From: Planctomycetota bacterium
GTDB lineage: Bacteria > Planctomycetota > UBA1135 > GCA-002686595
NCBI GenBank assembly: GCA_016795325.1
Contig: JAEUHY010000059.1
Location: forward strand, 310,001-374,000
Length of the DNA: 64,000 nucleotides
Direction of reading: 5' to 3'
Position numbers and translations under genes: made by a program. Below the pieces are notes generated by a model that did no database searches, was not told the DNA's origin, and worked only from the letters and a program-made list of their open reading frames with translations. Shown one piece after another: positions 51,739 to 60,943 of the stretch (position 1 is its first letter; every line of letters starts with the position of its first letter).

Positions 51739-52794
51739 ATGCAAGCACCCCCTCGACTTCGCAGGGCTTCGCAGGCGCGCTCCAGGCGCGGCGGAGCAGG
51801 ATTCTCGGCGCTTTTGTGGCTCTTCGGCATCGCGGTCGTCGCGCTGCCGTTCCTGCGCGAGCGCGACAACATCGGCAGCTACGAAGGCGACTTCGGTCGG
51901 ACCTCGGAGAAGGACGTGCCCTTCGCCGACGCCCAGGCCGCCGTCGAGGAACTCGTCCCCGGTGTGACGGCGCTGATCGCGAAGTCCTCCGACGAGTACT
52001 TCGGACTCCAGTCTCCGTGGTTGCGCGACTCGGGCGCGGTGGACTTCTTCCGCATCCCGAGCGGGCGCCAGAACTACGAAATCCACTGCGTCGGTTGCCA
52101 CGCCGCGACTGGCGACGGCGGCGGACCCGCGGCGCGCTTCCTCAGCCCGCGCCCGCGCAATTTCCGGCGCGGACTGTTCAAGTTCACGAGCACCGACGCA
52201 GCGTCGCGGCCGCAGCGCCGCGATCTGTTCCAGACCATCACGCGCGGACTGGCGGGGAGTTCGATGCCCGAGTTCCGGCTGGTCAACGAAGAGAAGCGCT
52301 GGGACCTGGTCGAGTACGTGCGCTGGCTGTCGATGAAGGGCGAGTTCGAGCAGATGATGCTCGCCGACGCCGAGGACAACGAAGAACTGCCGGACGCCGC
52401 CGAGATCGCGGACATCGTGATCAAGCGCTGGCACCCCGCGAACCTGCGCACGATCTACCCGGGTATCCCCGAGACGGCGTACGACCAGGCTTCGATCGAC
52501 CGCGGTCGCGCCCTGTTCAACGATTCGAACAAGGGCAGCTGCTACACCTGCCACGGGCCCGCGGGGCGCGGCGATGGGCAGACCGCGGACGCGTACAAGG
52601 ACGACTGGGGTTATCCCATTCGCCCGCGTGATTTGACGGCCGGCACGTTCCGCGCCGGCTCGGAAGGCGCAGACCTCTACCGCACGATCGCCGCCGGCAT
52701 CAAGGGCACTCCGATGGGGTCGTTCGAAGGCGCGCTGTCGCCCGCAGAGATCTGGGACCTCGTCCACTTCATCCAGTCGCTCTCCAAGAGGTAA
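51739..52794 (+). CDS. Membrane-anchored dihaem cytochrome c, CcoP-like
   Basis: A 351-residue protein with one N-terminal helix (FSALLWLFGIAVVALPFL) and two haem c sites, CVGCH at 117-121 and CYTCH at 268-272, each in a cytochrome c domain (axial Met candidates in SSMPEF and GTPMGSF). It is the first gene of the cbb3 region, six bases before ccoN. A one-helix, dihaem protein is what CcoP is, but CcoP is normally encoded after CcoNO. It therefore probably serves as the electron-entry subunit. The ATG at 51739 is chosen because it lies just before the helix. Confidence 0.82.
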   Translation: MQAPPRLRRASQARSRRGGAGFSALLWLFGIAVVALPFLRERDNIGSYEGDFGRTSEKDVPFADAQAAVEELVPGVTALIAKSSDEYFGLQSPWLRDSGAVDFFRIPSGRQNYEIHCVGCHAATGDGGGPAARFLSPRPRNFRRGLFKFTSTDAASRPQRRDLFQTITRGLAGSSMPEFRLVNEEKRWDLVEYVRWLSMKGEFEQMMLADAEDNEELPDAAEIADIVIKRWHPANLRTIYPGIPETAYDQASIDRGRALFNDSNKGSCYTCHGPAGRGDGQTADAYKDDWGYPIRPRDLTAGTFRAGSEGADLYRTIAAGIKGTPMGSFEGALSPAEIWDLVHFIQSLSKR

Positions 52795-52800
52795 TTCACC

Positions 52801-54246
52801 GTGAGTGCAACCGCTGCCATCGCCGGCGTTCACGGCGAATCCCTGGTCAACTACAAGCTCATCAAGTCGCACCTGTTCGCAGGCGCGTTGTTCCTGACGG
52901 TCAGCATGGTCGCTGGCTACCTCTACTCGCTGCAGTTCCTCGGCTTTTATCCGCTGCAGGACAGCTGGACGCACTCGCCAGGTCACTTCCGCCTGCTGCA
53001 CACCAACATGGTGGCGTACGGCTGGCTCGTGAACGGCTTCACGGCGATGCTGTACTACGTCGTACCGCGGCTCACAGGAAAGAAGGTGCTGAGCGACAAA
53101 CTCGGCGTCCTGATCTTCTGGGCTTGGCAGTTGATCATGGTGCTCGCCATCGGCGGGTACATGACCGACAAGGCGCAGGCGATCGAATGGGGCGAGACGC
53201 CGACCGGTTTCCGGCCGGGGACGTTCGAGCTGAACTACGTGCCGGTCGACGCCCTCGTCGTCGTCGGCGCGGTGCTCGTGATCCTTCAGTTCATGACGCC
53301 GCTGTTCCAGGCGCGCGAGCAGCGTTTCTACGTCACGCTCTGGTACATCACCGCCGGTCTGGTGTGGCTCGCGCTCACCTATTTGATGGGCAACATCATG
53401 CCGGAGTGGATGCTGCCGGGCGCAGCTGGCGCGGCGGTCACCGGCCTGTTCATCCACGACCTCGTCGGTCTGTACGTGACGCCGATGGGCTGGGGGATGA
53501 TGTACTTCTTCGTCCCGCTGATCCTGCGCAAGCCGATCTGGAGCCACTCGCTCTCGGTGATCGGCTTCTGGGCGCTGGCGTTCTTCTACCCGCTCGGCGG
53601 CGTGCACCACTTCCTGATCTCGCCGATTCCCGACTACGTCGAGTTCGGCGCGATCACGACCACGATTGCGATCGAAGTCGTCGTGACGACCGTCGTCGTG
53701 AACTTCTTCATGACGCTGCGCGGCAAGTGGAGCGCGCTGCGCAGCAGCATGGCGATCCGCTGGTTCTACGTCGGCGCGGTGTTCTACTTCATCACCTGCT
53801 TCCAGTGCGCCTTCCAGGTCACGTGGATGTTCCAGAAGGTGATCCACTTCACCGACTGGGTCGTCGGTCACGCGCACTTGATCATGTTCGGCGTGTTCAC
53901 GTTCTGGCTGTTCGGCGTGATCGAGTGGCTCTGGCCGCGCGTCTGCCGCCGCAACTGGTACTCGCAGTCCCTGCGTGGTTGGCACTTCTGGTTGTGGTCG
54001 GTGGGCGTGCTGATCATGTTCTTCGATCTCATGATCGCCGGCCTGGTCCACGGCTTCATGCAACGTGACCTCAACGACTGGTCCGACATCCTGCGCACCG
54101 CGGAGCCCTTCTGGTGGGTGCGCACGTTCTCGGGCGCGATGATCTTGGCCGGCCTTTTCTGCGTCATCTACAACATGTACATGACCGCCAAGGCTGGCGA
54201 GGCGTACGAAGAAGAGAAGCACCTCATTCCGCTCAACGCGGATTGA
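52801..54246 (+). CDS. ccoN: cbb3-type cytochrome c oxidase subunit I
   Basis: A 481-residue haem-copper oxidase subunit with about 12 helices. Metal ligands are visible: H67 (RLLHTNMVAYGW) for low-spin haem b, H219 (FIHDLVGLYV) and H269/H270 (GGVHHFLISPIPD) for CuB, and H357/H359 (VVGHAHLIMFGVF) for the haems. Y263 in FFYPLGGVHH sits at the cross-linked tyrosine position of C-family oxidases. It reduces O2 to water at high affinity while pumping protons. The GTG start at 52801 is six bases after the CcoP-like stop. In place of NAVGFF it reads DLVGLY, a somewhat divergent subgroup. Confidence 0.92.
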   Translation: MSATAAIAGVHGESLVNYKLIKSHLFAGALFLTVSMVAGYLYSLQFLGFYPLQDSWTHSPGHFRLLHTNMVAYGWLVNGFTAMLYYVVPRLTGKKVLSDKLGVLIFWAWQLIMVLAIGGYMTDKAQAIEWGETPTGFRPGTFELNYVPVDALVVVGAVLVILQFMTPLFQAREQRFYVTLWYITAGLVWLALTYLMGNIMPEWMLPGAAGAAVTGLFIHDLVGLYVTPMGWGMMYFFVPLILRKPIWSHSLSVIGFWALAFFYPLGGVHHFLISPIPDYVEFGAITTTIAIEVVVTTVVVNFFMTLRGKWSALRSSMAIRWFYVGAVFYFITCFQCAFQVTWMFQKVIHFTDWVVGHAHLIMFGVFTFWLFGVIEWLWPRVCRRNWYSQSLRGWHFWLWSVGVLIMFFDLMIAGLVHGFMQRDLNDWSDILRTAEPFWWVRTFSGAMILAGLFCVIYNMYMTAKAGEAYEEEKHLIPLNAD

Positions 54247-54267
54247 TGCAGGGCAGGAACAACAACC

Positions 54268-54894
54268 ATGGAACGTTTCTCAACTCTCGTGTTCGTGGCG
54301 GGCATCGGCTGCTTTGCGATCGCCTTCCTGCTTTCGATGATCTTTCCGTGGATGAGCCTCTACGGCTATCACGGCATGGATTACCAGACGCTCGAGCAGC
54401 TGGCCGAGAAGCCCAGCCGCGAGTTCGTCGAACTCTCGCAGAAGTTCCCTGAGAGCTTCCGCGAGCACTACGGCGAGGTTTCGCAGGCCAGCTACGCCGA
54501 GGCTTTGCAGCGCGGTCGCGACGTCTACGTCGGCCAGGCGTGCTGGCACTGCCACAGCCAGTACGTGCGCGTCGTTTCGAACGAGCACGTGCGATGGGGT
54601 GCGCCTTCGTCCGCCCAGGAGTACCAGAATGCGCTCAACCAACCGCATCTGTGGGGCACGCGTCGCGTCGGCCCTGACCTGGCGCGAACCGGCGGCAAGA
54701 AGTCGAACGATTGGCACATCGCGCACTTCATCAACCCCAAGAGCGTGGTTCCGCACTCGGTCATGCCGCCCTACCCGTTCTACTTCGACGAGAAGGGCGT
54801 GCCCGGCAAGGACGGGATCGCGCTGATCACGTACCTGCAGTGGCTCGGCACCGTGCAGGCCGGCATCCCGGTCGCGGACCGCATCACTCCCTGA
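54268..54894 (+). CDS. ccoO: cbb3-type oxidase monohaem cytochrome c subunit II
   Basis: A 208-residue subunit with one N-terminal helix (STLVFVAGIGCFAIAFLLSMIFPW) and a single haem c site CWHCH at 92-96, in QACWHCHSQYVRVV, followed by WGTRRVGPDLARTGGKKSN and the axial Met in SVMPPYPF. These are signature CcoO features. It passes electrons from the dihaem subunit to CcoN. It lies 21 bases after ccoN. Confidence 0.93.
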   Translation: MERFSTLVFVAGIGCFAIAFLLSMIFPWMSLYGYHGMDYQTLEQLAEKPSREFVELSQKFPESFREHYGEVSQASYAEALQRGRDVYVGQACWHCHSQYVRVVSNEHVRWGAPSSAQEYQNALNQPHLWGTRRVGPDLARTGGKKSNDWHIAHFINPKSVVPHSVMPPYPFYFDEKGVPGKDGIALITYLQWLGTVQAGIPVADRITP

Positions 54895-54927
54895 GCGCCT
54901 CGAGCGAATCCCACAGCGAGCCCCTCC

Positions 54928-55251
54928 ATGGCCAATCCCCAACGCACTGAGCGCTTTCGCTGGCACGCGACGCACGTCTTCTTCACGACGGTGTGCCTGA
55001 TCGCGGGCTGCATGTTCTTCTTCAAGCTGCACGAGTTCCTGAGGACGATCAAGAAGGACGAGCTCGCAGGCTTCGCCTTCGATCCGATCCTCACCTATGG
55101 ATTCGTTGCGCTCGGCTTCTTCTTCCTGCTGGTGTGGGCCTTCCTCACCGGGCAGTTCAAGGACATCGAGAAGACCAAGCACGAAATGATCGAACGTGTG
55201 CTCCAGCAGGAGCGCGATGAAGGCCTCCAGATCCGCGAGGAAATCCTGTGA
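54928..55251 (+). CDS. Small two-helix subunit of the cbb3 cluster
   Basis: A 107-residue protein with two helices (HVFFTTVCLIAGCMFFFKLHEFL and ILTYGFVALGFFFLLVWAFLTG) and a charged C-terminal helix (DIEKTKHEMIERVLQQERDEGL). No direct match to canonical CcoQ is evident, but position and size suggest an assembly or stability subunit. Its stop overlaps the next start as GTGA. Confidence 0.75.
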   Translation: MANPQRTERFRWHATHVFFTTVCLIAGCMFFFKLHEFLRTIKKDELAGFAFDPILTYGFVALGFFFLLVWAFLTGQFKDIEKTKHEMIERVLQQERDEGLQIREEIL

Positions 55252-55442
55252 CCCACGACGTCGAGCCGCGCGACGCGGAGAAGTTTCACCCCGGCTATGG
55301 GCACGGCGGTGTTCCGTGGTACCTGCTGCTTGGGTACCTCGCCTTTCTGATCTTCTTCACCTGGTACTCCCTCGAGTTCCAGTTGCCCGACTACCTCGAG
55401 AAGGGCCCGGTCAAGCCCACCGAGTCCGCCGCGACCAAGTGA
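55248..55442 (+). CDS. Small single-helix subunit of the cbb3 cluster
   Basis: A 64-residue protein starting with GTG at 55248, overlapping the previous stop. A short N-terminus with FHPGYGHGGVPWY is followed by one helix (LLLGYLAFLIFFTWYSLEFQ) and a polar tail. The W-Y-helix pattern resembles the N-terminal part of CcoP (GIEEYNNPLPRWW then helix), so it could stand in for that segment or for CcoQ. Role inferred from position only. Confidence 0.72.
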   Translation: MTHDVEPRDAEKFHPGYGHGGVPWYLLLGYLAFLIFFTWYSLEFQLPDYLEKGPVKPTESAATK

Positions 55443-55506
55443 GCGTCCGTCGCCGGCCTGAGGGCCGACGGCGGCCTCGATAGGCTCGAGCACCTTGGCG
55501 ACGGCG

Positions 55507-57627
55507 ATGGCGACGCAGCACGCAGGAGCGTTGGTCGGCGCCGCGTGCGCCCACTGCGGGCTGCCGTTGCAACGCGAGTCCTCGTCCGACGAGGAGCGCT
55601 ACTGCTGCAGCGGTTGCTACCTCGCACACCGCCTCAGCCACCGCGGACTCGACGCCAGCACGGACCGCCTTCTGTCGCGGGTAGTCCTCTCGGGCTTCCT
55701 CGCGATGGGGGTGATGGTGTTCTCTCTCGCGCTCTACTCGCGCGTGCTGCACGAAGATGGCGACGGCGAAACGGCGCAGGCGCTGACCGGGATCTTCCGC
55801 CTCGGCGCGCTCGCGTTCTCGACGCCCGCGCTGCTGCTGCTCGGCCTGCCGCTGCTCGACGCCGTCGTCGCGCTCCGTCGCTGGCTCTCCGCGGAAGCGC
55901 TGATCCTCGCCGGCGCTGCGTCGGCGTGGGGTGTGTCGGCTTGGAACACGTTCCACGGCGGCGGCGAGGTCTACTACGACACTGCGACCATGGTCGTCGT
56001 GCTCTACAGCCTCGGGCGCTGGCTCGACGTGCGCGCTCGGGAGAAGGCGACGGAGGAGCTGCGCGCCCTGGCCCCGGAGCGTGAGACGCCCGTCGCGCGC
56101 GTTGTCGACGGCGCCGAAGAACTCGTGGCGATCGCGGCGCTCAGGCCCGGCGATCTGATCCGCGTGCGGCCCGGCGAAATCGTTCCCGTCGACGGCGAAG
56201 TGGTCTCCGGGCGCTCGTTCGTGGACACCTCCGCACTGACCGGCGAGTCGCAACCGCGCAGCATCGGCGAGAGCGACGCGCTGCACGCCGGCAGTGTGCT
56301 CGTCGACGGCTCGCTGCTGATGCGCGCGAGCGCCGTGGTGGGCAATCGCCTGCGCGATGAGGTGGAGCGCCTGCTGCGCGAGGCCTTGGAGCAACGTTCG
56401 CGCTGGGTGCGTGTCGCCGACCGCATCGCCGGCGCCCTGCTCCCGTTCGTGCTCGTGCTCGCGGCGGCGACGGTGTGGCTGCGCCACGAGGTCGCTGGTT
56501 GGGAGTCCGCTTGGCTCGATGCGCTTTCGGTGGTGCTCATCTCGTGCCCGTGCGCCCTGGGCATCGCGACGCCGCTCGCGTTCTGGACTGCGATGGGGGC
56601 CGCGTACCGCAGCGGTGTGCTCGTCCGCGGCGGCGAAGCGCTCGAGCGCCTGGCGCGCGCGCGCTGCATTTTCCTCGACAAAACCGGCACGCTGACCTCC
56701 GGCGAGTTCGAACTGGTCGAGCTCCAGGCGCCCGGGCTCGGCGCGCGCGAGGCGCTGCGGCTCGCGGCCGCGCTCGAGGTCGGAAGCGAACATCCGATCG
56801 CGCGCTCGCTGCGCGGCGCGTGGGCGGCGCGCGAAGGCCGTGTCGAGTTGCCGCACGTCGACGGCTTCCGCGCCGTTCCGGGAGTCGGCGTGGTCGGGCG
56901 CATCGACGGCGTCGACTACGAACTGACCCGTGCGCGCGCGGCGCCGCTGCACGCACGCGAGGACGCGACCTGGATCGAACTGCGCCGCGGCGCCGACGTG
57001 CTCGCGAGCTTTGCGCTCGCTAGCTCGCTGCGGCCGGACGCCGCCGCCACGGTGCGTCGACTCGAACAACTGGGCCTGGCGCCCAAGGTGCTGACGGGGG
57101 ACGCCGAAGCGCCGGCCCGCGCTCTCGCGCGCGAGCTTGCGATCCAAGTCGATGCGCAGCTCAGCCCGGCGGACAAGGTCGCGCGCGTGCGCGGCGCCGC
57201 GGCGCCTGCAGCCTTCGTCGGAGATGGGCTCAACGACGCTGCGGCGCTCGCCGCGGCGGAAGTGGGCATCTCGGTTCAAGGCGGCGTCGCCGCAAGCCTG
57301 TCCGCCGCGCAGGTCAACCTCTTGCGGCCGGGTCTGGCCGCGCTTCCCGAGGTGATCGAACTCGCGCGCCGCGCGGTGTTCGCGGCGAAACTCAATCTGG
57401 CCTGGGCCTTCCTCTACAACGCCGTCGGTCTGTACTTCGCGGCGACGGGCCGACTCTCCCCGATCTTCGCCGCCTCGGCGATGGTCGCGTCGAGCTTGTT
57501 CAGCGCGTTGAATTCGCGCCGTCTGATTCTGCCCAGTCGCCCCGACGGCGAGCGCGAGCTACGCACTGTTGCGGGCGCCGCCTCCGCACTTGGCGCTACG
57601 GCGAGCGCTGCCGGTCCTGCCCGATGA
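55507..57627 (+). CDS. ccoI: CcoI-type copper-transporting P-type ATPase
   Basis: A 706-residue P1B-type ATPase. The N-terminus has Cys pairs C14/C17 (CAHCGLPL) and C33/C34/C37 (YCCSGC), the HMA-like region of FixI/CcoI enzymes. It has eight helices with the metal-translocating CPC motif in SCPCALGIATP, the TGES actuator motif (SALTGESQP), the phosphorylation site DKTGTLT, and the hinge GDGLNDAAAL. Copper delivery to the CcoN binuclear site is expected. ATG at 55507 is preferred; a TTG four codons earlier is possible. The C-terminal 30 residues are Ala/Arg-rich. Confidence 0.9.
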   Translation: MATQHAGALVGAACAHCGLPLQRESSSDEERYCCSGCYLAHRLSHRGLDASTDRLLSRVVLSGFLAMGVMVFSLALYSRVLHEDGDGETAQALTGIFRLGALAFSTPALLLLGLPLLDAVVALRRWLSAEALILAGAASAWGVSAWNTFHGGGEVYYDTATMVVVLYSLGRWLDVRAREKATEELRALAPERETPVARVVDGAEELVAIAALRPGDLIRVRPGEIVPVDGEVVSGRSFVDTSALTGESQPRSIGESDALHAGSVLVDGSLLMRASAVVGNRLRDEVERLLREALEQRSRWVRVADRIAGALLPFVLVLAAATVWLRHEVAGWESAWLDALSVVLISCPCALGIATPLAFWTAMGAAYRSGVLVRGGEALERLARARCIFLDKTGTLTSGEFELVELQAPGLGAREALRLAAALEVGSEHPIARSLRGAWAAREGRVELPHVDGFRAVPGVGVVGRIDGVDYELTRARAAPLHAREDATWIELRRGADVLASFALASSLRPDAAATVRRLEQLGLAPKVLTGDAEAPARALARELAIQVDAQLSPADKVARVRGAAAPAAFVGDGLNDAAALAAAEVGISVQGGVAASLSAAQVNLLRPGLAALPEVIELARRAVFAAKLNLAWAFLYNAVGLYFAATGRLSPIFAASAMVASSLFSALNSRRLILPSRPDGERELRTVAGAASALGATASAAGPAR

Positions 57628-57674
57628 TTCCAGGCGTCTGACGTGAGGCGCCAAGCTGCGTCAGCGCGCCCGCG

Positions 57675-58631
57675 ATGCCCAACGGAAAGCTCCGCGACAA
57701 AATCCTCACCGGCCTCGCCAAGAAGCGCGGCGGGGCGCATCGCTACTCGCACTGGCGTTGGGCCGTGGCGGCGGGCTTCACCTTGGTCGTGGCGGCCTTG
57801 CCCTTCTTCGATCTGATGCGGATCGACGTGTGGGGCGGCCATCACCACTACCTGGGGCGCGAATTGGGCCTCGTCGAGGCGCTCAAGCGCTTCGCGTTCC
57901 CGTTCCTCGGCATCAACCTCGCGATCATCCTCGCCAGCCGGTTCCTCGGCCGCTACCTGTGCGGCTTCGTGTGCCCGTACGGCGCGATGGCGCGCTTCGC
58001 CGACTGGTTGCGCCTGCGCGCCAAATCGCCGGCGCAGCGCTGGGGCAACCGCGCGCTGCTGCTGGCGGTGTGCGCCGCGATGTGCACGATCTCCTTCAAC
58101 TTCTGGGTCGATTGGCGCGTGTTCCGCGACGGGTCGTCCCTCGCAGCCTCCGGCGCAGCGCTGTTCCTGGCCGCGCTGATCCTGAGCTTCTATTGGATGG
58201 TGACCCGGCTCGGGCTCGAGTTCTGCCGCAACTGGTGCCCCTCCGGCGTCTACTTCGCGCTGCTCGGCCACGAGACTTACAACGGCGTCGAGTTCGCGCA
58301 TCCATCCGCGTGCACGGATTGCAAAGCCTGCGACCGTGTGTGTCCGATGGACCTCGCACCGCGCGAGATGTCCGGCGGCAAGTACCTCGACGGGCACGGC
58401 TTCTATCCCGACGGGACCTCCAACTTCTCGTTGTGCATCCGCTGCGGGGACTGCGTGGTCGCGTGCGAAGGCGCCGCCAAGCAAGCGGGTGACCCGACGC
58501 CGTTGCGCATGGGTTGGTTGCCCGACGGGGCGCGCAACTCGAGCCCTCCGGAAGCGAGTGAGCCGAGCGCCGAGGATTTCGGGCGCGTGAAGACCCCGGT
58601 CGGCGCCGACAGCGAACGAGTGGCGCGCTGA
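57675..58631 (+). CDS. CcoG/NapH-like membrane ferredoxin
   Basis: A 318-residue protein with about five helices. Membrane-side Cys motifs CGFVCPYGAMAR and CRNWCPSGVYF are typical of NapH/CcoG. Two [4Fe-4S] sites follow: CTDCKACDRVCPMD and CIRCGDCVVACEG. In cbb3 clusters this type of protein (CcoG/RdxA) reduces copper during cofactor delivery. It starts 47 bases after the ATPase gene, in the expected place. Confidence 0.88.
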   Translation: MPNGKLRDKILTGLAKKRGGAHRYSHWRWAVAAGFTLVVAALPFFDLMRIDVWGGHHHYLGRELGLVEALKRFAFPFLGINLAIILASRFLGRYLCGFVCPYGAMARFADWLRLRAKSPAQRWGNRALLLAVCAAMCTISFNFWVDWRVFRDGSSLAASGAALFLAALILSFYWMVTRLGLEFCRNWCPSGVYFALLGHETYNGVEFAHPSACTDCKACDRVCPMDLAPREMSGGKYLDGHGFYPDGTSNFSLCIRCGDCVVACEGAAKQAGDPTPLRMGWLPDGARNSSPPEASEPSAEDFGRVKTPVGADSERVAR

Positions 58632-58634
58632 AGC

Positions 58635-59375
58635 ATGGGAACGGCTGCGCTTTTCTCGAGTCTGCTGCTCCTGGGCCTCGCGGGCTCGCTGCACTGCGCC
58701 GGGATGTGCGGGCCGTTCGTGCTCGCACTCGGTTGGCGCCGCAACGACTCGCGCGGCGCCGCGGTGCGCATGACGCTGTACGTGCTCGGCAAGTGCTGCG
58801 CTTACGCGCTGCTCGCTCTCGCGCTGGCGCTCGGCGCCGCGGCGTTGTCGGGGGAGTTGCTCAGCGAGCGCGAGCACGCGCTCCACGCTGCACGATCGCT
58901 CTTGGCGTGGCTCGCCGGCGGCGCGATGGTGCTGGGCGGCGCGCACGCCCTCGGTCTGCGCTGGTCGGTCGGCACGCGACTCGCGGCGCGGCTCCAGGCT
59001 CCGTTCGCTGCGCTGCTGCGCGCCTCGCGCGCGCTGCCGCCGGCCGGCGGCGCGTTCGCGCTGGGCGCGATCAACGGTTGTCTGCCGTGTGGTCTGTCGT
59101 GGTCCGCGATCCTGTTCGCCGCCTCGCAGGGCGGCGTCGCGCTCGTCGCCGGACCGCTCGTGTTCGGTTTGGCGACAGCGCCCTCTCTCGTGGCGGTCGC
59201 GGCCGGAGGCGCGCTCGTGCCCGTCTCTTGGCGTCCGCGCCTCCAGCGCGTCGCGGCGCTGGCGATGATCGGCTTCGGCCTGTGGACCGGATGGCGCGGC
59301 GGAGCGCCCTTCGCGGTGGGAGACGGGAACAATCTTCCGCCTTGTTGCTCGAGCGTGCACGCCCTGGAGCACTGA
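58635..59375 (+). CDS. SafE/DsbD-like membrane protein of the cbb3 cluster (CcoH/UreH-like)
   Basis: A 246-residue, six-helix protein with the two paired signatures of this family: GSLHCAGMCGPFVLAL at the N-terminus and INGCLPCGLSWSAILFAAS in the second half. Such proteins follow CcoI and CcoG in many cbb3 operons and are annotated sulfite exporter/cytochrome biogenesis family; copper or thiol transfer is suspected. The C-terminus ends with a Cys pair (LPPCCSSVHAL). It is three bases after the ferredoxin gene, so co-translation is likely. Confidence 0.82.
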   Translation: MGTAALFSSLLLLGLAGSLHCAGMCGPFVLALGWRRNDSRGAAVRMTLYVLGKCCAYALLALALALGAAALSGELLSEREHALHAARSLLAWLAGGAMVLGGAHALGLRWSVGTRLAARLQAPFAALLRASRALPPAGGAFALGAINGCLPCGLSWSAILFAASQGGVALVAGPLVFGLATAPSLVAVAAGGALVPVSWRPRLQRVAALAMIGFGLWTGWRGGAPFAVGDGNNLPPCCSSVHALEH

Positions 59376-59484
59376 CACGGCGTCACGCGCGTGTTGCTCA
59401 AGGCGCGCAGTGCAAGCGGCGAAAAGCCAGGGTTGGCCATCTCGGCCCAAGATTCCCCGACAGCCTCCCCATCCTCGCCGCGCC

Positions 59485-60015
59485 ATGTCCCAGCCCCAAG
59501 TCAAGCAGCACGCTTCGCTCGAGATCGACCCGACGCTTCTGGACGCCGTGATCACCGGCACCAAGCAAGGCCTCGAGATGGCCGGCATCAATCCGCCGCC
59601 CGTCGGCGCTTCGCGCTTCTTCAGCACGTCGCGTCCGATCTCGGTGATGGTGGGCCTTGTCGGTCGCACCAACGGGACGTGCGCCGTGTCGCTCACGGAG
59701 AAGGCGATGTTGCACGTCGCCGGCAAGCTGACGGGCGAACCGTGCTCTCAGATGAACGCGGAGAGCATCGATGCGATCGGCGAGATCGGAAACATGATCG
59801 CGGGGCGGGTCAAGGAGCTGCTCGTCGGCTCGGAGTTCGAGATGCAGAACATCTCCGTACCCTCCGTCATCATCGGCCAGAGCTACGGAGTGCACTATGC
59901 GCGCGGCATGCACACCATCTCGGTCGACTTCGAGCTCGAGGAAATGCCGATCACGGACCTGCGCGAGCGCTTCTTCACGGTCTCGCTGTCGCTGCTACGC
60001 CGCGTCGCGGGCTGA
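59485..60015 (+). CDS. CheX-like chemotaxis phosphatase domain protein
   Basis: A 176-residue protein of the CheC/CheX/FliY fold. The motif E-x-x-N is present in the helix AIGEIGNMIAGRVKELL. Strand patterns RPISVMVGLVGRTNGTCAVSL and GMHTISVDFELEEM fit CheX, which dephosphorylates CheY. Only one phosphatase helix is evident, as in CheX. No chemotaxis genes are nearby, so the target response regulator is unknown. ATG at 59485 is preferred; the upstream extension is Pro/Arg-rich. Confidence 0.8.
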   Translation: MSQPQVKQHASLEIDPTLLDAVITGTKQGLEMAGINPPPVGASRFFSTSRPISVMVGLVGRTNGTCAVSLTEKAMLHVAGKLTGEPCSQMNAESIDAIGEIGNMIAGRVKELLVGSEFEMQNISVPSVIIGQSYGVHYARGMHTISVDFELEEMPITDLRERFFTVSLSLLRRVAG

Positions 60016-60031
60016 GCGCGACGTCGACGTT

Positions 60032-60940
60032 TCACTCGTCGAGTCGCAACACTCGCCGCAGCGCCGCGGCTTCGTCGGACTGCGCGGCAGCTTCCTCGAG
60101 GCGCGCAAGCAAAGCGTCGCGCACGTGCTCGGCGTTGAGCTGTCCAGCGAGGCGCCGGGCGTCGAACGGCGCGTTCGGATCGAGCGTGACACGTAGCGCG
60201 GCTGCGAAACGCGCCTGCACCGCCGCGTCGACCCGCAGCAGCGCGGCGCCTGCCGCCGCCGCGAGGCGTTGATCCTCGCCCCAGGCGAAAGCTTGTTCGC
60301 ACGGCCGGGTTGTCCGCGCGGCGAGCGAGTCGAGGATGCGCTCGCGCGCGGCGCTGTCGAGGCGCGGGTTGCGCGCGAGGAACTTCAGCAAGTCGGCGCA
60401 GTGGGCGGTGGCGTGCACCCAGCCCAGCTGCGGGTCCCAGCCGCGTTCGTCCGGTTCGCGCGCGAGGTAGTCGAGCGCGGCGCCGAGCAACTGCTCGAGT
60501 TCGTCCGGCGAGAGGAACGGCGTGTCGAGGTCGCGCGCCGCGACGAGCGAGAGGGCGAGTGCGTGGAACGAGCGGCGTAGTGCTCCGGCGTCGCGTTCGT
60601 CGCTCTCGCGCAACTGAAGTTGCGCAATCCACGGCCCGAGAACAGCTCGCAGGTCTTCGGGAGTTGCGCTGCGCTCGCGCACGATCCAGCGCACGGCCAA
60701 CTCGTACGCGACGCCGTCGCGCAGCTGCGGATCGGGAGACTCGAACAGTGGCGAGAGCTCCGCGAGCCACTCGCCGAGGCTGCGACCGCTCGACTCGAGC
60801 GGGGCCCCGGCGTGCAGTGCGCTCAGGCCTGACGTCACGCCGTCGCGCGTGTTCGACGGCGAGGGCGACGAAGCGGGTGTGGAGCAGGCGCCGAGGGCGA
60901 GGGCTGCCAGCGCCGCGATGGGCGGGAACGCAGCGCGCAT
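60032..60940 (-). CDS. DUF2785-like lipoprotein
   Basis: A 302-residue protein with a lipoprotein signal (IAALAALALGACS, Cys near residue 19) and a helical DUF2785-like domain: LRDGVAYELAVRWIV, RSFHALALSLVAARD and the signature GWVHATAHCADLLKFLARNPRL. DUF2785 is of unknown function. It lies three bases after the Fe-S protein gene stop on the same strand, so it may be co-transcribed. Confidence 0.75.
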   Translation of the reverse strand: MRAAFPPIAALAALALGACSTPASSPSPSNTRDGVTSGLSALHAGAPLESSGRSLGEWLAELSPLFESPDPQLRDGVAYELAVRWIVRERSATPEDLRAVLGPWIAQLQLRESDERDAGALRRSFHALALSLVAARDLDTPFLSPDELEQLLGAALDYLAREPDERGWDPQLGWVHATAHCADLLKFLARNPRLDSAARERILDSLAARTTRPCEQAFAWGEDQRLAAAAGAALLRVDAAVQARFAAALRVTLDPNAPFDARRLAGQLNAEHVRDALLARLEEAAAQSDEAAALRRVLRLDE

Positions 60941-60943
60941 CGC

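Noticed and set aside
50674-54222. Long minus-strand open frame (about 1180 codons)
   Set aside because: It is antisense to the barrel protein, CcoP-like and ccoN genes, which have clear motifs; its own translation is Arg/His/Asp-rich noise.
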